The translations under genes and the position numbers were made by a program. A stretch of 64,000 nt of DNA. Source: Berberis thunbergii (lineage: Eukaryota > Streptophyta > Magnoliopsida > Ranunculales > Berberidaceae). The notes below the pieces were generated by a model. It saw only the letters and a program-made list of their open reading frames with translations. It did not search any database and was not told the origin of the DNA. Shown here one piece after another: positions 33,248-44,240 of the stretch (position 1 is its first letter; the number at the start of each line of letters is the position of its first letter). The stretch lies in NCBI GenBank assembly GCA_003290165.1, contig QNQO01000683.1, forward strand, positions 434,001 through 498,000. Reading direction: 5' to 3'.

Positions 33248-35242
33248 GGTGTGGGTGTACAAAGAGGTCACTCTCTTATACCAACCGTCCAAATCAAGGA
33301 AACCAAGACTTTTGTCGACTTTGTCCACTTCACAGCACACACATAATATGTTATTAGTGTGTTAGTTTAAGAATCCTCTGAACCTATCTGATTATCTAAC
33401 CTTATCATTAGTTCAACCTGAGTTTGTTTATTTAGTGCTTAATCTATTCTATCTTTCAACTGTGTGGATATAATTGTACCAAATCTTCATGTTATACAGT
33501 GTAAAGTTTGTCACACTTTTGGGTTAGAAATTTTGCATGATTAACTCCTTGCAACTTGGGTTTTCCTGTGGGGTAATAGTAAAGAAGTTATGGGTTTTGT
33601 TGTTTCAGTAAAAAAAAAAATGTTTGGGGATTATGTTTAGTGGTAGAACTGGTGGTGCTAATGTTCATTTTAGACAATAATTAACTTGGAGAACCTGATT
33701 TTATCATTATTGAATGAAAACCTGAAAACCCATGATTTGCAATGGAGATTAGGGCAGAAATAAACACCTCGCTTGTCTCATAATTTATGCCCTAACAAGA
33801 TATGGCAACTAGAGAGCAATGAATGTGACATGTAGAAGTACTTATTATTATCTTCTTCTTTTTTTTTGGTTAAAGGAAGTACTTATTATTATCATGATAA
33901 CACAAAATGGACAAACCAAAGAACCTTATTAGGTAGGTTTTTCTACAAACCAATAGTAAACGAGGTGATGAGATAAGATGATAAGAATGATGGATTGATG
34001 AATGGTCTTTCATTAGAATAAGGTGGGGGTAGTGAGTTGATATTGAGAACCCAAAATCAAGGAAGAATGATTAACGTCGGTTTAGAGAGCTAGGTCAGGT
34101 TTGCGTCAGGGAGTTTTAATACCCTCTATCATCCTAGAGATCTTCATAATCCACTAATCGAACACAAACACATACATAAAGCCCCCTAACGCTATGGGCT
34201 CGATTCTCTAGAATTTTTGATGATTTAATGTAGCAATGGACAACAATTGTCTAGTCAGACCTTGAACTAAGTGATCAAATCAATATTATGCTTTGATATT
34301 TTTAACCAAACTTGGCCTCTCTTATTTTGGCCATTATTTGTTCTAGCATGGGCTTCATATGGGACATGATGCTTGTGGATAAAAAGTAAATTGAAATGAT
34401 AGGTGGCCTATGTTGGGGTGTGCATTTAGCCAATATGAAGTGTTGGAAGGTGGAACTTCAGTCCCCCATTTGGGGATGTCTGTCAGACCATCTCAAAGGT
34501 GTGTGTGTGTGTGTGTGACTGTTGAGTAAGGTACATTGGTGCATGTATCAAATCATGCTTCATCCATATTGTGATCCATAATTTGTGGTGGGATCATAAT
34601 CTTACATATGGTATAGCTCAAATTACAAATTTACAATACATTTTTTCTTGAAATTTAAGTTTGTGCATTGCACTTGTTTTCAAATTTAGTGAAATGTTGT
34701 ACATTTGTCTTATCGATCAATAGAGGTATCACTAAACATAGTCAACTAATGTATGCTTGATGGAGAAAACGCCTACCGTAAAAGAGTGATATAGTTGTGT
34801 AAAGAATACGCAAAATGTAAATATCTTACACATCGTAATCGAAAAAATCCTCATAATCTTTAGAATGGACCCGATCACGATATGTAAAGTCATCAATCTT
34901 GTGCTATTGTGTACTAATAACAAGAGGAGTCATTGTTTGAGAATTGGGCCTGAAATGTTGATGGTCTTTTTTTTGGAACTGTGTGTTTTTGGAACTGTGA
35001 GAGGTTGAAGAGGGTACGTCATTAGTACACACAGAAGCATGTTTGTACTCTTCTTTGGGAAGTCCAAATCCAACTGGCTCACTTCAATATGGGCCCTAAA
35101 CTGGATCAATATCAACCCAGCCCATCAACTTGAATAGTAGACCGAGCCTCTCTATTAAATGGGTTGGGCCCGACTAGGCTCCAATCTAAAGTATGAAGCC
35201 CACTCTGACAAATTGGTTTAGTGTTTGGATCTCCAATGAACT
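33248..35242. other. Non-genic spacer
   Basis: No gene is seen. It contains a (GT)n run at 34501-34517. Confidence 0.3.
34501..34517 (+). repeat. GT microsatellite
   Basis: About eight and a half GT units in a row. Confidence 0.9.
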
Positions 35243-35245
35243 TAA

Positions 35246-35577
35246 GGGTGTGTTTGGTTGCATGGAATCCTATACCATGAGAATCCATGAGGGGATCATT
35301 ACATTTTAGGCTAAATTGATATATCACTCCACATTTACCATTTGACCACCATTTGATTTTGTGATCAATGGTGGGAATGAAAGTCCCATGTATGAACATG
35401 GGAATCCCACTCCTTGGCCCCCAAGGCATGTGATTCTCATGCTCATGGGACTTTCATTCCCACCATTGATCACAAAACCAAATGATGGATGTGGAGTGAT
35501 ATATCAATTTAGCCTAAAATGTAGTGGTCCCCTCATGGATTCCCATGGCATAGGATTCCATGCAACCAAACACACCC
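35246..35577. mobile_element. Tourist-like MITE, near-perfect 332-bp palindrome
   Basis: The ends GGGTGTGTTTGGTTGCATGG and CCATGCAACCAAACACACCC are exact inverses, and the arms stay alignable for about 150 bp each. TAA flanks both sides (35243-35245 and 35578-35580), the target duplication of PIF/Harbinger MITEs. The open frames on both strands are a by-product of the palindrome. Confidence 0.9.
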
Positions 35578-35594
35578 TAAGATCCATATTATTT

Positions 35595-35745
35595 TATACA
35601 GTTTGTCTAGGCAGTCAGGTTTTAAAGCTATTTTCTTATCAGACTTGAGCTATTTTACACTTTTACCTATTTTTCTTAAAACAGAACCACAAACATTATC
35701 TATAGAGAGGTATAAGTGTAAAAAACCCAACGGCCTAGAATTGGG
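35595..35745. repeat. Diverged copy of the 1-1285 MITE family
   Basis: GGCAGTCAGGTTTTAAAGC opens the copy. ACACTTTTACC and AACCACAAACATTATCTATAGAG lie in the middle, and GTGTAAAAAACCC with GGCCTAG closes it. Confidence 0.6.
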
Positions 35746-36313
35746 GCTTTCGATATGAGCTTCTTTGTTTTTAAGGCATTTTGCAAGGGATACATCCACT
35801 TTATTATTACTACTTCGTGCATCTTACTCTGTGTTGCCACTCCTCCCTCGCCACTGCAACTTCACCCCATCTAGCCACCTCCGGCAGTCTCTATGAAATT
35901 AAAAAAAAATTGCTGTCCAAATCAGTCTATGCATTTTTTTCTTTTCTGAAAAACAATATACCCTTTATCACGACCATTTAAATGTTAATTAACTAGCAAA
36001 TTCAATAGTATAATCATATTATCACTAATTAATTAGTAAAGTGGATTTGTATACAATTGTTAGATCAATATCCCTGCAAAACAACCACGCCACATTGTAA
36101 AGATCTCTGTGACTGAAAATTTTAAGTGACCTCGCTTGAGTTTCTGCCAACGAGATAACAAGGAAGAATACCCTTTTTTTTTCCATGAATGAGAGAACAA
36201 GGAAGAATGCAGTAGTTTTCCATTTTAACAAAATATTGGCAAAGAACAAGAGAGAATAAACAAAGTTTTGCAAGTTGTGGCCTTGCCAGTACAAAAGAAA
36301 CAATAACCCGTCT

Positions 36314-36456
36314 AAATGGCGAGGAAACTAGCGAGGGAGGGGGGTGCAACCTTCATTCCCTTTGGGAATGCGCGAATGGGGATGTAATGCATGCATTCCG
36401 AGCGAGATGAAGGGTTGCACCCCCTCCCTTGCTGATTTTCACGCCATTTAGAATTT
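36314..36456. repeat. GCGAGG foldback MITE, copy H
   Basis: TAAATGGCGAGGAAACTAGC at the left and ATTTTCACGCCATTTAGAA at the right are inverted ends. GGGTGCAACCTTCATTCC and GATGAAGGGTTGCACCC pair internally. Confidence 0.8.
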
Positions 36457-36654
36457 TTGAAGAAACAATTATGTAAGCGACGTAGCTTTCTATCAATGAC
36501 ATTTCTCTCGGTAACAATTGATGAAAATGGTAAAAATGTCAATAAGTATTTCCTATTGGGCATCGTTTGAGTAATTTTTGAAACTTCGTTTTTTTTTTTT
36601 TTTTCTGAAAATTTTCCATCCAATAAACTTTAGGAGTGAGAGGCTAGTGAATCA

Positions 36655-36810
36655 AGTATCACAATCATGTTTTGCAACCAAGATGATGTGGCATTGTCAG
36701 AGGAGTTTTTTATAACCTCGAGATGCACATAAATTATTTAGGGATTTCATCATTCTTTCTAGATCACGTCACGCCACCTTGATTGCAAAATCTGATTTCC
36801 TAAATTTTTT
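36655..36810. repeat. Foldback MITE, GATGACGTGG family, copy 3
   Basis: AATCATGTTTTGCAACCAAG and ATGATGTGGCATTGTC form the left arm; GATCACGTCACGCCACCTTG and ATTGCAAAATCTGATTTCC form the right arm. Confidence 0.65.
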
Positions 36811-36871
36811 GAAACTTTAGACTATTGAGATTTTAGATGACTAAATGAACTAAATATGTGGCCGCACATAC

Positions 36872-37932
36872 TAGGGTGGGCACGGGACAGGATGGGACGA
36901 GATAGACCCATCCCATTCATAGGGAATCGGGACGGGACGAAATGGGATATATCCCATTCTGACCTCGTCCCATCCCAACGGGTTCGGGACGGGACAAGAT
37001 CAACGTGCTCTATTTGTTGATCAAGTTTTTTATAATCTAATAGTTATAAAACTATAAATTACTGCAGAAATTAATATTTTAAGGCTTTCTATGTTTTCAT
37101 AATATATACTCTCCATAGATTTGAACAGAAAAAAATTTATTCATGCTTTTTTATCCTAGATTATAAATTGCATAGAGGTATGATATAAGAACTTCTAGGA
37201 GGCAAGGCATATGACGAACAATATAACTGCCACTGATTGTGTTAGATGATCTTACCTATGCAAGGTTAAGAACCATTTTTCTATTATTTGCACATGCATC
37301 ATGTATTGCTATGCCAGTTTTGGGGCGTCTGAAATTGTGGGACTCACATTTAACTAATTTGTCATGGTAATTCTCTACTATCCATTATTGGAGTTATGAA
37401 AACTTCATTTTTCTTTTTGCAGGTGATTCTAACATCCTTGAGAAGTCTCCGAACCTAGGCCAGGAATGGATACCATTGGAGTTTGTGTGCCAAATTTCAA
37501 TTTTATTTGGGTCATTGCCCATGATTCCAGAAGCGCATGAGTGTTAACCTTAGTGGACAAGCTAGTAGTGTGTGCATCAAAGATTTTGAGAACCTATGAT
37601 GGTGGGCTGCTTCCTTATGGACATGTTGGATCAACTGTGTGGACTTAATGAGGTTAGAAAAGTACAAGATTCTTAGACCTGGAAGGTAGAACCAAGTGGC
37701 TCCAATCTGAAATTTTTTCCTGTTTGTTGTTAAAAATATTAATAATAGATATTGAAAAATTAGCTCGGGACGGGACGGGATTGGCGGGATTGAAAATCTT
37801 CATCCCATCCCATCCCATTCTAGATCGGGACGGGATGAGATTATCCAATCTCATAAAAACTCAAAAAAATTGGAACGGGACGAGATGAAATCGGGACGGG
37901 AACAAAATTACGGGATGGAATGCCCACCCCTA
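36872..37932. mobile_element. hAT-like element with captured gene fragment, copy 2 of the TCCCGTCCC family
   Basis: The element is 1061 bp, from TAGGGTGGGCACGGGA to GGAATGCCCACCCCTA, flanked by a perfect 8-bp duplication GCACATAC (36864-36871 and 37933-37940). The outer 100-150 bp on both sides are GGGACGGGA/TCCCATCCC words. The inner 700 bp are unlike the copy at 26445. They contain a T-rich tract ending TTTCTTTTTGCAG at 37422, followed by an open frame (37425-37547) reading DSNILEKSPNLGQEWIPLEF and on to a stop. That looks like an intron-exon border taken from a host gene. No transposase is present. Confidence 0.8.
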
Positions 37933-38159
37933 GCACATACATTCATTATCAAAATATAAATAAATTAAAATTAAAATATTGGCCTTTTGAGATTTGGCCC
38001 ATCATATGAAATAATACTCTGTTTCTTACTATCTTTTCCTTTTGGTGGGGTGCTCTTAACAACCTTAATACAATTATTCTTTGCCATGACATACCCTCAT
38101 ATTTCCTCCTAATACCAAGCATACCCTTAAGTGACCTAACCAACCCTAATCTTTTCTCA

Positions 38160-38643
38160 AAATGCCGAAATGGTTCATTTTCCCCAATTTCTCCCCCCCC
38201 TCTCTCTCTCTCTCGCTTTTGATCTTCTTCACTAAATTCTCGAACAAAAAACCCTTATTTTCTTTCATGTAATCACAGATTTCCATGGCGTTTAATGACC
38301 TAATCTCCTTTCCATCTCCGATTCCGCCATTTCGAGATGTGGGGTTTCGCTTGAAGTGCTTTCTGACTTCGATTTCTAAGCTTCTCCGTAAGTGATTTTG
38401 TAATTACTTGGTCTTTCTGCAATTTTAGTGTTATCTGAATAAACTATACTTTTTTGATGCCACAAAACTGTAAATGCTCTATATACAAATTGCGTTTGCA
38501 AGTGTTTGGATATTGATATAACCTTCATTTGAAGAATCCAATACACATGAAAAGGAAATCTACCACCCTTATTACATTGCTTTGAAAAAATTTCTAAATC
38601 TAATACTTCAAGTCTGCTGCCGATCTCACCTTTTTTTTTTCAG
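38160..38643 (+). other. Leader exon and leader intron of the MULE-derived gene
   Basis: A CT-rich 5' region with a (TC)n run at 38201-38214 ends in CTTCTCC/GTAAGT (intron starts 38388). A T-rich acceptor TTTTTTTTTTCAG ends at 38643. The leader continues to the ATG at 38843. Confidence 0.55.
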
Positions 38644-38842
38644 TACTTGGCTTTAGTTCATGGTTGTCAAAAGTTACATCTTTCAGGGTGGGTCTAATTG
38701 CTTGAGTATTAGTTGGAGGTGCTTCCCTTTCATAACTTCTCGTCATAGAGACATTAAAAGGCTAACCTTTAAATAGCAAGATAGTAACATAAAAAGAAGT
38801 GGGAAGTTTTCAGAGAGAAGAAAAGGAGAAGAGCTAAAAACA

Positions 38843-40609
38843 ATGGAGGGATGCCATTCTCAAGACACGGAGGATTACAGTTTCATGGTAGGTCAAGAGT
38901 TTTCTGATGTCAAGACTTTCAGGAAAACAATTAAAGAAGCAGCAATTGCTCAACATTTTGAAATTCGGATAATAAAAAGTGATTTGATTCGTTACTTTGC
39001 AAAGTGTGCCACGGAAGGCTGTCCGTGGCGCATCCGGGCAGTTAAGCTTCCCAATGTTTCAACCTTTGCCATAAGGAGCTTTGAAGGTACACATACATGT
39101 GGGAAGAATGCCCAGAATGGACATCATCAGGCTTCTGTTGATTGGATCATGAATTTTATTGAGGAAAGACTGAGGGACAACATAAATTACAAGCCAAAAG
39201 ATATATTGCAAGACATCCAAAAGCAATATGGTATCACTATACCTTACAAGCAAGCTTGGCGAGCCAAGGAACGAGGGCTGGCAGCAATTTATGGTTCTTC
39301 AGAAGAAGGGTATTGCCTACTTCCTGCATACTGTGAGCAAATAAAGAGAACCAACCCTGGAAGTATTGCACAGGTCTTCACTGTTGGGGCAGATAGTCGT
39401 TTTCAGCAGTTGTTTGTTTCTTTCCAAGCATCCATACATGGGTTTCTCAATGGGTGCCTGCCTCTTGTCGGGCTTGGTGCAATCCCACTGAAAAGCAAAT
39501 ACCTTGGTACCTTGCTTTCAGCAACATCTTTTGATGGCGATGGTGGGTTGTTTCCACTAGCTTTTGGTATCGTTGATGTCGAAAATGATGAGAACTGGAT
39601 GTGGTTTTTGTCAGAGTTACATAAGCTGGTAGAGATGAATACTGAGAATATACCTCAGCTCACATTCTTGTCTGATGGGCAAAAAAGCATTGTAGACGCG
39701 GTGAAGAGGAAATTTCCTATTGCATCTCATGGATTCTGTATGCGCCATTTGACCGAAAGTATTGGCAAGGAATTTAAGAATGCCAGGCTCGTTCATCTTC
39801 TTTGGAAGGCAGCGTATTCAATAACCACCAGGGGCTTCAGAGAAAAAATGGCAGAAATCGAAGAGGTTTCTGCTGAAGCGGCCAAGTGGATTGCAGAAAT
39901 ACCACCTTCTCGTTGGGCAGTGGCTTATTTTGAAGGAACACGATTTGGTCATCTCTCCTCAAATATTGATGAGTTCAATAAATGGATTCTTGAAGCACTG
40001 GAACTACCGATCCTCCAGGTGATTGAACGGATTCACAGCAAGCTTATGGCCGAGTTTGACAAGCGACGTAAAAAGAGTTTGGCATGGTTGTCAATACTTG
40101 CCCCATCTGTTGAGATTCGTATGACAGAAGCCATCTCCCATGCTTCTTGTTACCGAGTGCTTAGATCAGATGAGGTAGAATTTGAGGTTTTGTCTGCAGA
40201 TCGGTCAGACATTGTGAACATTGGGACACATTCTTGTTCTTGTCGTGATTGGCAGCTTTATTGTTTACCGTGTTCACATGCTGTTGCGGCTCTTCTCTCT
40301 TGTAGAAAAGATGTCTATGCATTTTCAGAGAGGTGTTTTACAGTTGCTAGTTACCGGGAGACCTATTCACAAGTGATACATCCTGTCCCTGATAAAAGTA
40401 AGTGGAGTAAGACGAGTGAGTGTCCTATGGATGAGGATATCAGAGTTGTACGGCCTCCAAAATCCCGACGTCCACCAGGAAGGCCTGAGAAGAAGCGATT
40501 ATGTGTAGAGGATCTTAAACATACTGTGCATTGTAGTCGCTGCAACCAGACAGGGCACTATAAGACAACATGCAAAGTAGCTTGTATCAAAAGTATAGAG
40601 CAGTTTTAG
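38843..40609 (+). CDS. MULE transposase-derived protein, MUSTANG type
   Basis: Single-exon 588-aa protein related to Mutator transposases that plants have domesticated, probably a nuclear DNA-binding protein. In order: a zinc-binding N-terminal domain (C55, C60, H84, C86), the MULE RNase H-like core (about 175-400), a SWIM zinc finger (C465, C467, C477, H479), a GRP-centred basic AT-hook-like stretch (about 540-552) and a CCHC zinc knuckle (C564, C567, H572, C577). In the core the second aspartate (D278, LSDGQ), the CxxH pair (C299, H302) and an acidic residue at E377 are present. Where active elements have an aspartate (LD-G), this protein has LGLGAIPLK (G212), so the first catalytic residue appears lost. 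No terminal inverted repeats flank the gene. The frame is intact over 1767 bp, which argues for selection rather than a recent transposon. Confidence 0.88.
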   Translation: MEGCHSQDTEDYSFMVGQEFSDVKTFRKTIKEAAIAQHFEIRIIKSDLIRYFAKCATEGCPWRIRAVKLPNVSTFAIRSFEGTHTCGKNAQNGHHQASVDWIMNFIEERLRDNINYKPKDILQDIQKQYGITIPYKQAWRAKERGLAAIYGSSEEGYCLLPAYCEQIKRTNPGSIAQVFTVGADSRFQQLFVSFQASIHGFLNGCLPLVGLGAIPLKSKYLGTLLSATSFDGDGGLFPLAFGIVDVENDENWMWFLSELHKLVEMNTENIPQLTFLSDGQKSIVDAVKRKFPIASHGFCMRHLTESIGKEFKNARLVHLLWKAAYSITTRGFREKMAEIEEVSAEAAKWIAEIPPSRWAVAYFEGTRFGHLSSNIDEFNKWILEALELPILQVIERIHSKLMAEFDKRRKKSLAWLSILAPSVEIRMTEAISHASCYRVLRSDEVEFEVLSADRSDIVNIGTHSCSCRDWQLYCLPCSHAVAALLSCRKDVYAFSERCFTVASYRETYSQVIHPVPDKSKWSKTSECPMDEDIRVVRPPKSRRPPGRPEKKRLCVEDLKHTVHCSRCNQTGHYKTTCKVACIKSIEQF

Positions 40610-41800
40610 AGTGTTTTATAGGTATGTATTAAAATTTTCTGCAATAGTGGTTACATTACAGGATTGGGTTGTGTGTGCACTAATGTGTTGCTTATAGTCA
40701 AGTGATGTAAAATAGGAATTCCGGTGTGTTCTTATCTTAACCAGTGTGTGATGAACTAGAGGAATGTAAGATATTTGTTGTAGATTATCAGATACTTAAC
40801 AAAAGGAATTTTATATCCATCATTTCTGCGAATTGTGTTATTTTGACTCCTCTAGCTTGATTGTGCTATAGCTGAAGTTGCAGTAAATTGTTTGAACCTT
40901 TGCGAAATATGAAAATGCTATTGTTTTGTATTTTCTCCAAACTTGTGGCATCTCTTAACATCCTCCTGTCATCTGGAACAGAGTTCTTCCCTTACGCATT
41001 GCTAGTGAATTTATGGTTTCAATAAGCAGGGCTATCAGATAAGTTTGTAGTTTGGGTTTCTTTAGTTGTGTATTCTGCAGAAGATGAGGTGTCTTTCCAA
41101 ATATTCTGGGTGTGTTTTCCTCCATGAATCTAAACTCCTCAAGGGAAGTCAGTTGAGCTTCCTAGCAATTTGAGGCTGACGTCGACCCCTTGAAAATTCA
41201 GTGAAAAAGGAGAAAAGAAGTTCGAAAAAAGGCTAATTGCTTGTTCCCCCCATAATAAATAGCTAATTGTCAAGTACCCACATAATCATTCCTTATTATA
41301 GTCTGTCCTCAAGACTAGCGGTCAACGTGCAACTCTCTGTTTTCAAAATAGATGATCAAAATACCTTTGACAAATCAACGGCTGAGATAGAATGTTCATA
41401 TCATGAACATCTCGAGGAAAAAAAATCTTTTTCCTCATCCTTCCTCAATCCCCAGTTCATTCAATTCATATTTAGATGTACTAATTAGTAAATATCAAAA
41501 GAAAGCTGCATCGCAATGTTGTCACACATTCATTCAATTTCTTAAAGAAAACGCTCTGGTGCAAATCAAAACAACCATTATATTTTACCTTCTCAGTTAG
41601 CCATAGAGATTACAAGGGATTCATTGATCCAATTTATCTGTAAATTAGATGCAAAAACCTTAGATTTTCTATTGTCAGCTCCGGATTTGGACTATAAAGG
41701 AATCAAGGTCAGATGTTCACAACTTCTGAAACATTCTGATGATCACCAGGCAATATTCTCCACTTTCTTTTTCATTAGCTAAGAAGTAGTAGGTTGCAGC
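40610..41800. other. Spacer between two convergent genes
   Basis: It holds the 3' flank of the MULE-derived gene and, on the other strand, the 3' flank of MED21. No further gene is recognised. Confidence 0.4.
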
Positions 41801-43043
41801 TCAAAACATACATTCGGGTTTCTTCAAGTTCAAGCAGTTGTCGGCTGCTTGGTTAAACAACGCCTGAACTTGCTTCAATTCCTCTTCTGCGGAAATCAAT
41901 TTTACACTCGGTTAGTCACATGTATGGTTTACATATCTAGAATGAAATAGCAGAATCAACATTACAAACTGTAGTACATCATCTATAATATCTAATTATT
42001 GACTTTTTAAATATTGGGTCGTAGAGCTTGACAATGTAAAATCTGACTTGAAAGAAATCTCCACTTCTCTGGCATACCAGTTGTTCATTTAAACAAATTT
42101 AATTAGAAACTTATCAAGAACAATCACCTGCTGCCTCTAGCTGTTTCTGAAGTTCTTGTCCCACAGCATCATTCTCCGCCTATATAGTAGTTTCGGAAGA
42201 GTGAGAATAACACTGAAGTGAAGGAAACAGAAGTGGCATACAATATCGATATAGAGTATCTAAATTACACGACATACCTGAAGTTCTGCAATCCGTTTCA
42301 GTTGGGCTTCCTCACCTCCCTCTGAGACGGGAAGTGCAGCAACTAATAAATCGAACTGCAGAGAATAAAGCATATTCATTTATCAAATTTAAGCATATTC
42401 ATTTATCAAATTTGGAAGGTTTTTTGTGTTCACTATGCTTCTAGAATTGTGAAGGAAGACAATATTGAGAAACTCAAAAACAGTCCACAACTCATTCATT
42501 AAGAGTATCAACCACTTTCGGTATGCAACTATGCATTGGCCAATCTCCAATAAGAAAACATAACAGTGTTATCTCAAGTGACATCTAAGGATTGTGGCAA
42601 GCACAAATAGGAAACACTTTGCAGGGTGCTGAGGTCGAGAAACTGCAAAATTTCCTTTCAATCTAACATAGTTGACATAAAAATGGGCATTTCATTTTCG
42701 TGGTAGTGCTTTAGGATTGTTGTACATATTAGACAGTTTGAGACCCATTGCAAGTGTAGCAACACCTCCAGCTCATTATTATAGATAGTCACCCTCGTTT
42801 CCCTTCCACTAACGCAGTCCAAAACATTATCCGTACCTGCTTTGCAGCCTTTATCAGAGTAGCACTCATCATCTTCGGTTGCTCAGCGATTTCAGCAGCA
42901 TTCTCTGGGGGATTAGCAGGTGGCTCTGGATAGTTTGAAGAAAGTCTGACTGGAGGAGCATCTCTTTGAAGTGTCCCAAATGTGTTGAAAGCAAGGTTTG
43001 CTATTGTGTTAGCTTGTTCTTGTAGCTGAGAGATGATGTCCAT
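41801..43043 (-). CDS. MED21: Mediator of RNA polymerase II transcription subunit 21
   Basis: Small subunit of the Mediator middle module; it pairs with MED7 and links activators and repressors to RNA polymerase II. Coding exons on the minus strand: 43043-42837, 42355-42278, 42179-42128 and 41886-41801; 140 aa. The start MDIISQLQEQANTIANLAF and the following FGTLQRDAPP are diagnostic. The C-terminal half is an amphipathic coiled coil (EAQLKRIAELQ, QELQKQLEAA). The chain ends CLNLKKPECMF, a few residues beyond the usual LKKP end. A leader intron runs from 43986 to 43066; the leader exon starts near 44160. Two 23-bp tandem units lie in the first coding intron (42368-42413). Confidence 0.95.
42368..42413. 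repeat. Tandem 23-bp duplication in MED21 intron
   Basis: AAGCATATTCATTTATCAAATTT occurs twice without a spacer. Confidence 0.9.
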
Positions 43044-44149
43044 CTCAAAAGCTTAGCTTAAAATTCTGCAATGACTAATGAGTAGTCAAAAGATAAAAAG
43101 TACAAATCGAACCAATATAGTTTAGGTCACCTTGCAAAACGTCTCTACATCCAGTTAATAAAAAGAAACCAATAGGCATTGAATAAATATATATAATGAA
43201 GACTGAGTAAATGTTCACAATATGCACACCTTTATGGGTTGTGGTTATTTCCATAGGAGAGTTACGTATCTGAAATCCAAACCTTCCAGCCACTCCTACA
43301 TTAGCTCAGGGAACAAAATAAAATTGTGGAATGATATCGGATTGTCAGGAAAGCCTCTCAAAGAGGAGAGATCACGGCGACTTACAACTCAATTCGTTCA
43401 AAAACACTTTCTGTTCCCTTCAGCTCGATATCCCACCAAACTCAATTCTTCAATAAATTTAGGCCCTATTCCATGCTTATCAACTCATGTACTATTTCTT
43501 AAAAAAAATTCTAATCATCCACATTTTAACACTTAGCAGGCTCCCTAGTTTGAAATTACCAGATTTTCACTTGTTCATAGTTACTTGTCGAACATATTCA
43601 GGGCCGATAGAAGACTCGAGGTGTCTACTTGGATCCTCCTTACTACCTTAAACAAAATTTTGCAAGCATTAAAATACTAAATATTTGATGCTTTTGGCAC
43701 TTCATAACTATCACCATTATAGCATCTCTCTATAATAAACATCAAATAAATTTCCAAAACACACAAAAAGGTAACCCTTTTCTCTACTCTCCTATCAACA
43801 TAACAAATTCAACAAATACATTGCAATACCCAAGTTCATAAATCAAAATATCTTCAAGAAAATCAAAGACCCATTTTAGATTTCACCCCAAAAAAATGAA
43901 GACTTCAAAAGCTCTACTAATTATCATGAATACTGCAAGCAAACCATCTATAGATGAGTTGATTATGGGGAATACAAACCCAATACCTGTTTCAGTTGAA
44001 AGGGGTGTTAAGCTCTGACTTGAATCGAAACACCAAATCTTTATTTAGCCTCCGATCGAGTTCAAGAACAAGTGAAAGATGGATCAAGAGACTCTCAAGT
44101 CTCAATACAAAAACTGGATTTTGGTTTGCTGGGTTTCAAGGTAGGAACT

Positions 44150-44240
44150 TTGGTTGTTATGTACACTCACTTAGTCCTCTCTATACCACCAAACAGAACA
44201 AATCAAAGAAAACATAAAACACGAACTGACCCCATCACTT
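44150..44240. promoter_or_regulatory. Short divergent promoter, MED21 / PPR gene
   Basis: On the minus strand GGTATAGAGAGG (about 44179-44190) is a TATA-like box feeding the MED21 leader exon, which ends in a donor at 43987. On the plus strand a CT-rich leader with a donor CTCAG/GTAAAG at 44300 begins near 44230 and splices to 45506, upstream of the PPR start. The two transcription starts would be under 100 bp apart. Confidence 0.4.

Noticed and set aside
35112..35648. Two opposite 95-105 residue open frames with similar peptides
   Set aside because: They arise from the two arms of the palindromic Tourist-like MITE; the shared peptide is the same DNA read from both sides.
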